A DNA stretch of 8,684 nt from Actinomycetes bacterium. GTDB taxonomy: Bacteria; Actinomycetota; Actinomycetes; Actinomycetales; Dermatophilaceae. Of this stretch, positions 1-5,137 are shown in pieces. The translations under genes and the position numbers were made by a program. How positions within the stretch are numbered: the stretch's first letter is position 1; the number at the start of each line of letters is the position of its first letter. The DNA lies in NCBI GenBank assembly GCA_023451855.1, contig JAEXXY010000410.1, forward strand, positions 1-8,684, given 5' to 3'. The notes under the pieces are model-generated. The model was not told the origin of the DNA. It did not search any database and worked only from the letters and a program-made list of their open reading frames with translations.

Positions 1-1
1 C

Positions 2-1141
2 GCCTACGTCGTGTGTCGCGAGGTGTTCGACCTCGCAGGTTTCGTGCGCCGCGTCGAGGCCACCGACAACCAGGTGTCGACGGCCGCGCAGACGGCGCTC
101 TACCTCGAGTTCCGCCGCCTCATCGACCGGGCCGTGCGCTGGTTCCTCACCGCGCGGCCGGCCGAGCTCGACATCGCGGCCGAGGTGGCCCGGTTCCGGC
201 CCGGCGTCGAGGCCTACGCGGGCCGGATGATCGACGTGCTCCAGGGCAGCGAGCGCACTCGCCTCCTGCGGCGCGCCCGTGACCTGCAGGGCAAGGGCGT
301 GCCCGAGGAGCTCGCGCTGTCGGCGGCCTCGCTGCTCGACGCGTACTCGCTCCTCGACTGCATCGAGGTGGCCGAGGACACCGGCGAGCCGCTCGAGAGC
401 GTCGTCGGCGTCTACTTCCTCGCCTCGGAGACCTTCAGCATCGACGCGATGCTGACGCGGGTCACCGCCCTGCCGCGCGAGGACCGTTGGGACGCCCTCG
501 CCCGGGGAGCCATGCGCGATGACCTCTACGCCGTGCTCGAGAGCCTGACGCGCTCGATCCTCGAGGTCAGCGACCGGTCCGCCGGCGCCGCCTCGCGGCT
601 CGAGGCGTGGTCCGAGCTCAACGCCGACGCCCTCGGCCGGGCCCGCCAGGCCCTCGGCGGCATCGAGCGGATGAGCCACGCCGGCATCGCCGCGCTGTCG
701 GTGGCGCTGCGGACGCTGCGGACCGTGACGCGTCCGGCGGCGTCGTCCACGCCGCAGCCGGCCAAGCCGTCGGCGCTGCCGGCCCCGGCCGCGAAGCAGG
801 CCGCGAAGCAGGCCGTCAGGAAGGCCGCCAGGAAGGCCGTCGACACGGCGTCCACTGCGCCGAAGGAGTCCGCTCCGCCCCCCTCGACGAACGGCTCCAA
901 GGCCCCCACGAGGGACGGTGCGCGGAAAGCCGCGAAGAAGGGCGCGAAGAAGACGGCGAAGACGGTGTCGGCGACGGCGACCAAGGCCGCCACGAAGGCC
1001 GCCACGAAGTCCGCCAGGAAGGCCGCCACGAAGGCTGCTGCGAACGCCGTCACGAAGAAGAAGGCGCCGGCGAAGAAGGCAGCGGCGACGTCGGCGACGA
1101 AGGCCGCGGCTCGCACCACCGCCGCGAGGTCCCGCGGCTGA
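2..1141 (+). CDS. gdh: NAD-specific glutamate dehydrogenase, large (GDH2-type), C-terminal part with Lys/Ala-rich tail; 5' end outside window
   Basis: The frame is open to the left edge, so this is only the C-terminal ~379 residues of a protein that is usually about 1,600 residues long. Numbering from the GTG at 11, residues 1-240 match the C-terminal region of the bacterial large NAD-glutamate dehydrogenases as I remember it (REVFDL, EATDNQV, a long helical stretch, then VYFLASETFSID and DRWDALARGAMRDDLY). The family oxidatively deaminates glutamate to 2-oxoglutarate and ammonia with NAD in the cytoplasm; the catalytic domain lies upstream of the window. Family members normally end near the helix around residue 240. 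Here about 136 more residues follow (241-376), with 24 Lys, 9 Arg and only 3 acidic residues, rich in KAAT, KKA and AAK units like histone H1 or the HupB tail. The same frame runs through without interruption to TGA at 1139-1141. Family call is confident; the role of the tail is unknown. Confidence 0.88.
   Translation, partial: AYVVCREVFDLAGFVRRVEATDNQVSTAAQTALYLEFRRLIDRAVRWFLTARPAELDIAAEVARFRPGVEAYAGRMIDVLQGSERTRLLRRARDLQGKGVPEELALSAASLLDAYSLLDCIEVAEDTGEPLESVVGVYFLASETFSIDAMLTRVTALPREDRWDALARGAMRDDLYAVLESLTRSILEVSDRSAGAASRLEAWSELNADALGRARQALGGIERMSHAGIAALSVALRTLRTVTRPAASSTPQPAKPSALPAPAAKQAAKQAVRKAARKAVDTASTAPKESAPPPSTNGSKAPTRDGARKAAKKGAKKTAKTVSATATKAATKAATKSARKAATKAAANAVTKKKAPAKKAAATSATKAAARTTAARSRG
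983..1042 (+). repeat. 12-bp codon-periodic repeat encoding KAAT-like units in the GDH tail
   Basis: Five consecutive 12-bp units: AAGGCCGCCACG at 983-994, 995-1006 and 1019-1030, with the variants AAGTCCGCCAGG (1007-1018) and AAGGCTGCTGCG (1031-1042). They encode K-A-A-T, K-A-A-T, K-S-A-R, K-A-A-T and K-A-A-A. The period is a multiple of three, so gain or loss of a unit keeps the reading frame. Confidence 0.9.
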
Positions 1142-1159
1142 CCGAGCCGTCGTCGACCC

Positions 1160-1203
1160 AGCGCCCCGTCGCCCCTGTCCCCGGACAGGCGCGACGGGGC
1201 GCT
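1160..1203 (+). terminator. Strong hairpin terminator after the GDH gene
   Basis: GCGCCCCGTCGC (1161-1172) is perfectly complementary to GCGACGGGGCGC (1191-1202), and A1160-T1203 adds a pair. After one C-C mismatch (1173/1190) the hairpin continues with CCTGTCC (1174-1180) against GGACAGG (1183-1189), giving about 20 pairs with a minimal loop. It starts about 20 bases after the GDH stop. There is no T-tract, which is common in high-GC actinobacteria. It separates gdh from pdtaS. Confidence 0.85.
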
Positions 1204-1243
1204 CGCAGTTCGGGAGGGGGCGAGGGCGAGGCCCCGAGACCAC

Positions 1244-1281
1244 TGGACGCCGCCGCTCAGTCGCTCACTAGGCTCGTGACG
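1244..1281 (+). promoter_or_regulatory. Predicted leaderless promoter of pdtaS
   Basis: A -10 element TAGGCT lies at 1269-1274, followed by exactly six bases and then the GTG start codon at 1281. Transcription would start at or within a base or two of the GTG. A weak -35 candidate, TGGACG, lies at 1244-1249 (19-bp spacer). No Shine-Dalgarno sequence precedes the GTG, which fits a leaderless message. The start site is predicted, not measured. Confidence 0.6.
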
Positions 1282-2768
1282 TGGCGACCCTGAGCGAGCT
1301 CCTGCGCGGACGCACCGAACTTCCGGACCACGACATCGAGTGGCTCCAGCTGCTCGTCGGCGACTGGCAGCTCGTCGCCGACCTCTCCTTCGCCGACCTC
1401 GTCCTCTGGGTCCGCTCGGTCGGCGACCGCTGGGAGGCGGTCGCGCACGTGCGCCCCACCACGGGCCAGCTCGTCTTCGTCGACGACCAGGTCGGGCGGG
1501 TCGCCGACCCGGGCCGCACCCGTGACCTGCTCGACGAGGCCGCGGCCGAGCAGCGCATCCTGCGTGTGCGCCAAGTGGTCGTGCCCCACGAGCAGGGCCC
1601 CGACCAGTCGGTCCGTGAGGAGTACATCCCCGTGGTGCGCGGTGGCCACGTCGTCGGCGTCATGACCCGGCACACCAACCTCTGGACGACCCGCACCCCG
1701 AGCCGCCTCGAGCTGACCTACCTGGCCACGGCCGACGCCCTGTGCCGGATGATCACCGGTGGGGAGTTCCCGCACGGCAGCGCCCCGACCGGCCTGCGCC
1801 GCGGGGCCCCGCGCGTCGGCGACGGCGTCATCCGGCTCGACGTCGACGGCGTCGTCACGTACGCGAGCCCGAACGCGGTGTCGGCACTGCACCGGCTCGG
1901 GCACCTCGGTGAGGTCGTCGGGGCGAGCCTGGCCCAGATCGTCACCGACAACGTCCGCGAGTCCTTCCCCGTCGACGAGGGCCTGCCGCTCGTCGTCACC
2001 GGCCGCCAGCCATGGCGCACCGAGGTCGTTGCCGGTGGCACGACCGTGTCGATGCGGGCCATCCCGCTGACCGAGGCGGGTCAGCGCTTCGGGGCCATCG
2101 TCCTGATGCGCGACGTGGGCGAGCTGCGGCGGCGCGAGCGCGAGCTCATGACCAAGGACGCGACGATCCGCGAGATCCACCACCGCGTCAAGAACAACCT
2201 CCAGTCCGTCGCGGCCCTGCTGCGCCTGCAGGCCCGGCGTGTGCCCGAGGGCGAGGCGCGGGTCGCGCTCGAGGAGGCCGAGCGACGCGTCGGCACCATC
2301 GCCATGGTCCACGACCAGCTGAGCCAGGGCTTCGACGAGACCGTCGACTTCGACGCCATCTCCCAGCGTGGCCTCAACGCCGTCGTCGAGGTGGCCTCCA
2401 ACGGCGCCCCGGTGCGTGCCGTCACCGAAGGATCGTTCGGGCGGCTGCGCGCCGAGGACGCCACGTCGCTCGCCATGGTCCTGAGCGAGCTGGTCCAGAA
2501 TGCCATCGAGCACGGCCTCGGCGATGCCGGGGGAGTGGTGCGCGTGCACGTGGACCGGCAGTCCGACGACCGCGGCCAGCCGATGGTCGTCGTGTCGGTC
2601 GAGGACGACGGCAAGGGCATCGACCCGGACCGTCGTCCGGGATCGGGCCTGGGCACCCAGATCGTCCAGTCGCTCATCGCCGACCTGCAGGGCCGGATCA
2701 CGTGGGAGCCGGTGTCGCCGCACGGCACCCGGGCCCGGTTCACCGCGAGGCTGCGCCCGATCACCTGA
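1281..2768 (+). CDS. pdtaS: Sensor histidine kinase, PdtaS-like (GAF-like, PAS, HisKA_2, HATPase)
   Basis: A 495-residue soluble kinase, close to the roughly 500 residues of M. tuberculosis PdtaS (Rv3220c). Domains in order: N-terminal GAF-like sensor (about 5-155), PAS domain (about 178-285), a dimerisation and phosphoacceptor helix with EIHHRVKNNLQS at 299-310 (H301, next to Arg, is the expected phosphorylated residue), and an ATPase domain with N-box ELVQNAIEH (N407), G1 box EDDGKGID (441-448) and G2 box GSGLGTQIV (454-462). No membrane segment is visible, so it should sense a cytoplasmic signal. The family signals to the ANTAR RNA-binding antiterminator PdtaR, which is not in this window. 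The mycobacterial protein has been linked to copper and nitric oxide sensing. GTG at 1281 is chosen because it gives the full family length and sits six bases after a -10 box. It faces whiB1, as in M. tuberculosis. Confidence 0.9.
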   Translation: MATLSELLRGRTELPDHDIEWLQLLVGDWQLVADLSFADLVLWVRSVGDRWEAVAHVRPTTGQLVFVDDQVGRVADPGRTRDLLDEAAAEQRILRVRQVVVPHEQGPDQSVREEYIPVVRGGHVVGVMTRHTNLWTTRTPSRLELTYLATADALCRMITGGEFPHGSAPTGLRRGAPRVGDGVIRLDVDGVVTYASPNAVSALHRLGHLGEVVGASLAQIVTDNVRESFPVDEGLPLVVTGRQPWRTEVVAGGTTVSMRAIPLTEAGQRFGAIVLMRDVGELRRRERELMTKDATIREIHHRVKNNLQSVAALLRLQARRVPEGEARVALEEAERRVGTIAMVHDQLSQGFDETVDFDAISQRGLNAVVEVASNGAPVRAVTEGSFGRLRAEDATSLAMVLSELVQNAIEHGLGDAGGVVRVHVDRQSDDRGQPMVVVSVEDDGKGIDPDRRPGSGLGTQIVQSLIADLQGRITWEPVSPHGTRARFTARLRPIT

Positions 2769-2814
2769 CGCATGGCCCGACTATCGCGGGCGGCGCGGCG
2801 TCCGGGCAGCGGAA

Positions 2815-2843
2815 AGCCCGGCGACCGTGACGGTCACCGGGCT
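2815..2843. terminator. Shared bidirectional terminator between pdtaS and whiB1
   Basis: AGCCCGG (2815-2821) pairs with CCGGGCT (2837-2843). After a single C/A mismatch, GACCG (2823-2827) pairs with CGGTC (2831-2835) around a TGA loop, giving 12 pairs and one mismatch. It lies in the 121-bp gap between two convergent genes and can act on both transcripts. On the minus strand it is followed by TTTCC, a short T-run that slightly favours whiB1 termination. Confidence 0.8.
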
Positions 2844-2889
2844 CGCTTGGGTGGTGTGCGTGAGGGGTGGGTGCTGGATGTGCCCGGCC

Positions 2890-3138
2890 TCAGCCCGCCC
2901 GACGGGCGCGCGCGTTGCGACGCTTGAGCGCACGGCGCTCGTCCTCGGAGAGCCCGCCCCAGACGCCGGCGTCCTGGCCGGTCTCGAGCGCCCACTTGAG
3001 GCACGTGTCGATGACGGGGCAGGTCCGGCACACGGCCTTGGCCTCCTCGATCTGCAGGATGGCCGGGCCCGTGTTCCCGATCGGGAAGAACAGCTCGGGG
3101 TCGGCATCCAGGCAGGCAGCGCGGTCGCGCCAGTCCAT
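2890..3138 (-). CDS. whiB1: WhiB-family iron-sulfur transcriptional regulator, WhiB1 type
   Basis: An 82-residue protein (M. tuberculosis WhiB1 is 84) with the full WhiB signature: four cluster cysteines C9, C37, C40 and C46 (the central pair as C-x2-C, then C-x5-C), the turn motif GVWGG at 58-62, and a basic C-terminal DNA-binding tail KRRNARARR (72-80). The family binds a [4Fe-4S] cluster. WhiB1 proteins bind the primary sigma factor, and their cluster reacts with nitric oxide, which changes DNA binding. In mycobacteria whiB1 is essential. The ATG at 3138 is supported by AAGGAG at 3149-3154, ten bases upstream. It lies tail to tail with pdtaS and head to head with the membrane-protein gene at 3452. 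WhiB1 rather than another paralogue is inferred from size, sequence and the pdtaS neighbour. Confidence 0.93.
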   Translation of the reverse strand: MDWRDRAACLDADPELFFPIGNTGPAILQIEEAKAVCRTCPVIDTCLKWALETGQDAGVWGGLSEDERRALKRRNARARRAG

Positions 3139-3148
3139 GCGGATCTTG

Positions 3149-3154
3149 CTCCTT
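3149..3154 (-). promoter_or_regulatory. Ribosome binding site of whiB1
   Basis: AAGGAG on the minus strand, ten bases before the ATG at 3138. It fixes the whiB1 start and shows that this gene, unlike three others in the window, has a conventional leadered message. Confidence 0.75.
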
Positions 3155-3242
3155 CAGGTTGGTTGCGGCAGCCGGGAACGGGGTGCCGTCCTGCTGCAGG
3201 TCTCGGGCGCCATCGTCATTGTCGGAGCCTGGTCTCGGCGGG

Positions 3243-3271
3243 TGGTCCCAGGGGGGTGACCCCCCTGACCA
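3243..3271 (-). promoter_or_regulatory. GC-rich hairpin in the presumed whiB1 5' leader
   Basis: On the minus strand: TGGTC, AGGGGGG, loop TCA, CCCCCCT, bulge GG, GACCA. That is seven central pairs (six of them G-C), a two-base bulge and five outer pairs. The core (3249-3267) is also a near-perfect DNA palindrome around one central base. It starts about 105 bases before the whiB1 start and lies downstream of the predicted whiB1 transcription start, so it could be an RNA attenuator or structure, or a protein operator. No T-tract follows, so termination here is uncertain. Confidence 0.5.
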
Positions 3272-3378
3272 ACGACGACGCGCACGAAGATGTTCCGTAC
3301 GCGTCGAGGCCGTGAACCAGTGTGACCAACATCCATGTCCGTGTTCAACGCCGCGGGCGCAGATCACACCAAGGATTG

Positions 3379-3407
3379 ATCTTATCGGCAGATGCCTTCC
3401 AGTTCCA
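3379..3407 (-). promoter_or_regulatory. Predicted whiB1 promoter
   Basis: On the minus strand, TGGAAC (3407-3402) is a partial -35 match and TAAGAT (3384-3379) a good -10 match, with a 17-bp spacer. Transcription would start near 3372, leaving a leader of roughly 235 bases before whiB1. The long gap is compatible with a regulated leader. There is no experimental support. Confidence 0.45.
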
Positions 3408-3439
3408 GACCGGCGCCCGGGCTGTGACCGACGGCTCGG

Positions 3440-3452
3440 TACGCTGCGGCGG
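3440..3452 (+). promoter_or_regulatory. Predicted leaderless promoter of the membrane-protein gene
   Basis: TACGCT at 3440-3445 is followed by exactly six bases and the GTG start at 3452, the same spacing as at pdtaS. No Shine-Dalgarno sequence and no convincing -35 are visible. It lies about 33 bp from the divergent whiB1 -35 element. Confidence 0.5.
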
Positions 3453-3934
3453 TGAGTGCCACCGATCCGTCGCCAGCCCCGACTCCGGCGAGCCCCGACA
3501 CGCCGGGTGCGCCACCGCGCCTGGCGGGAGCGCTGACGCTCCTCGAGGCGCTCGTCGTCGTCGGCTTTGCCGGCTTCTTCGCCTACGAGATCGCCACGGG
3601 TGCCACCTCGACCGTGACCACGGCCGTCACTTCGGGGCTGCTCATCCTCGTCTTCGGCGTCGGCCTCGGACTGCTCGCCCGCGGCTGGTTCCGCGGCCGG
3701 GACTGGCCGCGGACACCGACGCTCCTGTGGAACGTCCTGCTGCTTCCCGTCGCGTGGTCGCTGCACGACGCCGGTCGCACGCCGGTCGCGCTCGGCGTCG
3801 CCGCCGTGGCGCTCGTCAGCATCGGGGCCGCGCTCGCCACCCCGATGCGTCGCGACACCGGGAGCCCTGACGAGCAGGACGAGCCGGACGAGCCGGACGA
3901 GCAGGACGACCGGGATGCGCAGGGCGAACATTGA
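3452..3934 (+). CDS. Small four-helix integral membrane protein, function unknown
   Basis: A 160-residue protein that I do not recognise by function. It has a Pro/Ala/Thr-rich N-terminal stretch (1-22). Four hydrophobic segments follow: about 24-47, 55-76, 90-104 and 111-130. A strongly acidic, low-complexity C-terminal tail (139-154) is built from DE(P/Q) units. The short basic loop RGWFRGRDWPR between helices 2 and 3 would be cytoplasmic by the positive-inside rule, which also puts both termini inside. It resembles the conserved small hypothetical membrane proteins common in actinobacteria. The start is the GTG at 3452, placed six bases after a -10 box; no better downstream start precedes helix 1. 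It is transcribed divergently from whiB1, so the two may share control, but nothing in the protein says what it does. Confidence 0.75.
   Translation: MSATDPSPAPTPASPDTPGAPPRLAGALTLLEALVVVGFAGFFAYEIATGATSTVTTAVTSGLLILVFGVGLGLLARGWFRGRDWPRTPTLLWNVLLLPVAWSLHDAGRTPVALGVAAVALVSIGAALATPMRRDTGSPDEQDEPDEPDEQDDRDAQGEH
3869..3904 (+). repeat. 9-bp tandem repeat encoding the acidic DE(P/Q) tail
   Basis: Four tandem 9-bp units: GACGAGCAG (3869-3877), GACGAGCCG (3878-3886), GACGAGCCG (3887-3895) and GACGAGCAG (3896-3904). They encode D-E-Q, D-E-P, D-E-P and D-E-Q at the C-terminus of the membrane protein. Length change by slippage would stay in frame. Confidence 0.85.
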
Positions 3935-3991
3935 CCACGCGACGCACGTGCGCCACCACCGCACCCCTTGCATCGAGTGGGCACTCCGTCC

Positions 3992-4010
3992 CAGGAGCCA
4001 CCCGCTCCTG
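3992..4010. terminator. Hairpin between convergent genes (possible terminator)
   Basis: CAGGAGC (3992-3998) pairs with GCTCCTG (4004-4010) around a five-base loop. It lies in the 89-bp gap between the convergent membrane-protein and hydrolase genes. The stem is only seven pairs and there is no T-tract, so this is weaker than the other hairpins here. Confidence 0.45.
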
Positions 4011-4023
4011 AACCCGCTCCCGG

Positions 4024-4809
4024 TCAGCTGAGCGAGAGCCAGTCGTTCCAGCCGTTGTGCAGCACGAGCCAGGCGATGAGGCCGTAGCCGGCCTGGCCGG
4101 GGTGGGCGCGGTCGGGGCTCGCCGCGAGGTCGGCCATCCACTGGTCGTGGGTGACCAGCGGGCGGAAGCAGTCGACGTAGGTGATGCCACGGCGTGCGCA
4201 GACGTCGGCCTGGGCCTCGGCGAGAGCCTCGAGGCGCCGGTTGAGCTCGGTGTCGAGCGTCGGGGACAGGCCCACGACGAAGACGCCGATGCCGGCGTTG
4301 GTGGCCTCGTCGAGGATGTTGGCGAGGTTGAGTCGTGAGCGGGCCATCGTCATGCCCGACAGCACGTCGTTGGTGCCGACCGACAGCACGAGACGACGCT
4401 CGCTGCGGCCCTTCCAGCGCGGGTGGCACTCGGCGCCCCAGCGGGCCACGACGTCACCGGAGGTGTTGCCCCGGACGCCGAGGTTGTAGGCCGTGAGGTC
4501 GAGGTCGGGGTGTTGCGTGCGCGCGACGACGCGCCCGACCCAGCCCAGCCCCTTGGGATCGCCGTAGCCGGCCGTCTGCGACGCGCCGACGAAGACCATG
4601 CCGACGTCGCGCACGCCCTCGGAGACGCTGAGCTCGGCGCTCGGCGTGTAGTACGGCATCGGCTCCTCGACCGGGGGAGCCTCGACCGGCTCGGGTCCCT
4701 CGGCCGGGTACCGCGTCGGTGTCGAGTCGGTGAACTGGGTGTGCGACGAGGGGTAGGCAGGGCCCACGCCGTACGGGTCGCGCGTGTCGCTGTCGCTGCT
4801 GTCGGTCAC
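4024..4809 (-). CDS. SGNH/GDSL-family hydrolase (esterase/lipase-like)
   Basis: A 261-residue protein with all SGNH blocks. Block I is FVGASQTAGYGD, where S77 is the nucleophile (GAS replaces the usual GDS). Block II is NLGVRGNTSGD (oxyanion Gly G111 or G114). Block III is GTND (145-148, with N147), and block V is DRAHP with D233 and H236, completing the triad. The family hydrolyses ester bonds in lipids, acylated sugars or similar substrates; this substrate is unknown. The catalytic core starts near residue 69. Residues 1-65 are low complexity, rich in Pro, Glu, Ser and Thr, with no signal peptide or membrane helix, so the protein is predicted cytoplasmic. The GTG at 4809 is preceded by GAGGA seven bases upstream, inside the end of the DUF6104-type gene, whose stop is three bases away. 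This indicates one operon with coupled translation. A downstream start near the core (M51 or M71) cannot be excluded. Confidence 0.85.
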   Translation of the reverse strand: MTDSSDSDTRDPYGVGPAYPSSHTQFTDSTPTRYPAEGPEPVEAPPVEEPMPYYTPSAELSVSEGVRDVGMVFVGASQTAGYGDPKGLGWVGRVVARTQHPDLDLTAYNLGVRGNTSGDVVARWGAECHPRWKGRSERRLVLSVGTNDVLSGMTMARSRLNLANILDEATNAGIGVFVVGLSPTLDTELNRRLEALAEAQADVCARRGITYVDCFRPLVTHDQWMADLAASPDRAHPGQAGYGLIAWLVLHNGWNDWLSLS

Positions 4810-4812
4810 GGA

Positions 4813-4989
4813 TCAGTCCTCGTCGTCGTCCAGCCGGGCGAGCCAGGTGGCCAGGCGCTCGACCGGCACCTCGAACTCGGGGTTGAGGTCGACGAAGACG
4901 CGCAGCTGCTCGGCCAGCCACTCGAGGGTGACCTCCTCCTCGCCGCGACGGGCCGCCAGCTCCTCGATGCCCCGGTCGGTGAAGTACAC
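4813..4989 (-). CDS. Small DUF6104-family protein (58 aa), function unknown
   Basis: A 58-residue acidic protein beginning MYFTDRGIEELAARRGEEEV and ending in DDDED. It has two amphipathic helical stretches (about 5-31 and 43-53) and a middle LNPEFEVP turn. I recognise it as the small conserved actinobacterial family DUF6104, which has no known function. The codon pattern is clean and matches the flanking genes. The GTG at 4989 lies exactly six bases after a -10 box TAACCT (5001-4996), with no Shine-Dalgarno site, so the message is probably leaderless. Its stop is three bases before the hydrolase start, and its last codons supply the hydrolase ribosome binding site. The family name is from memory. 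Confidence 0.8.
   Translation of the reverse strand: MYFTDRGIEELAARRGEEEVTLEWLAEQLRVFVDLNPEFEVPVERLATWLARLDDDED
4817..4821 (-). promoter_or_regulatory. Ribosome binding site of the SGNH hydrolase, inside the upstream gene
   Basis: GAGGA on the minus strand, seven bases before the GTG at 4809. It lies within the last codons of the DUF6104-type gene and supports translational coupling and the chosen start. Confidence 0.6.
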
Positions 4990-5001
4990 GTGGGGAGGTT
5001 A
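4989..5001 (-). promoter_or_regulatory. Predicted leaderless promoter of the DUF6104-hydrolase pair
   Basis: On the minus strand, TAACCT (5001-4996), then six bases, then the GTG at 4989. The six bases are pyrimidine-rich with no Shine-Dalgarno match. No clear -35 is visible. The geometry matches the starts at 1281 and 3452. Confidence 0.55.
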
Positions 5002-5045
5002 TCGCGTCCGCCCCACCGCCCGGCGGAGGCGGGCCGAGAACGCCG

Positions 5046-5079
5046 GAAGGGCCCCCGCCACGGTCGGCGGGGGCCCTTC
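5046..5079 (-). terminator. Perfect 14-bp-stem terminator after kgd
   Basis: GAAGGGCCCCCGCC (5046-5059) pairs perfectly with GGCGGGGGCCCTTC (5066-5079) around the six-base loop ACGGTC. It lies about 60 bases past the kgd stop on the minus strand and upstream of the DUF6104 promoter, so it separates kgd from the small operon that follows in the same direction. There is no T-tract, as is usual for high-GC actinobacteria. Confidence 0.85.
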
Positions 5080-5137
5080 TCGGGAACACGGGTGCCGCGT
5101 CCTGCCCGCAGGTCAGGACGGGCCAGGGCGCGTCGGC

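Noticed and set aside
918..1271. Arg-rich plus-strand frame overlapping the GDH tail
   Set aside because: Out-of-frame reading of the Lys/Ala repeat that runs through the terminator hairpin; no start context or family.
1257..2723. 488-codon open frame antisense to pdtaS
   Set aside because: It mirrors the third-position GC bias of pdtaS, its translation is low complexity and matches no family, and the plus-strand frame has clear kinase motifs.
3154..3348. Possible 64-codon upstream ORF in the whiB1 leader (TTG start, or ATG at 3336)
   Set aside because: No ribosome binding site and low-complexity basic sequence without a codon pattern like its neighbours. A leader peptide cannot be fully excluded because it ends just before the whiB1 ribosome binding site.
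3312..3368. CRP-like site upstream of whiB1, expected from mycobacteria
   Set aside because: TGTGA (3321-3325) and TCACA (3364-3368) half-sites exist but neither has a partner at the required six-base spacing.
2834..4429. 531-codon minus-strand frame across whiB1, the intergenic region and the hydrolase
   Set aside because: It overlaps well-supported genes in another frame and its translation is Arg/Pro-rich with no domain.
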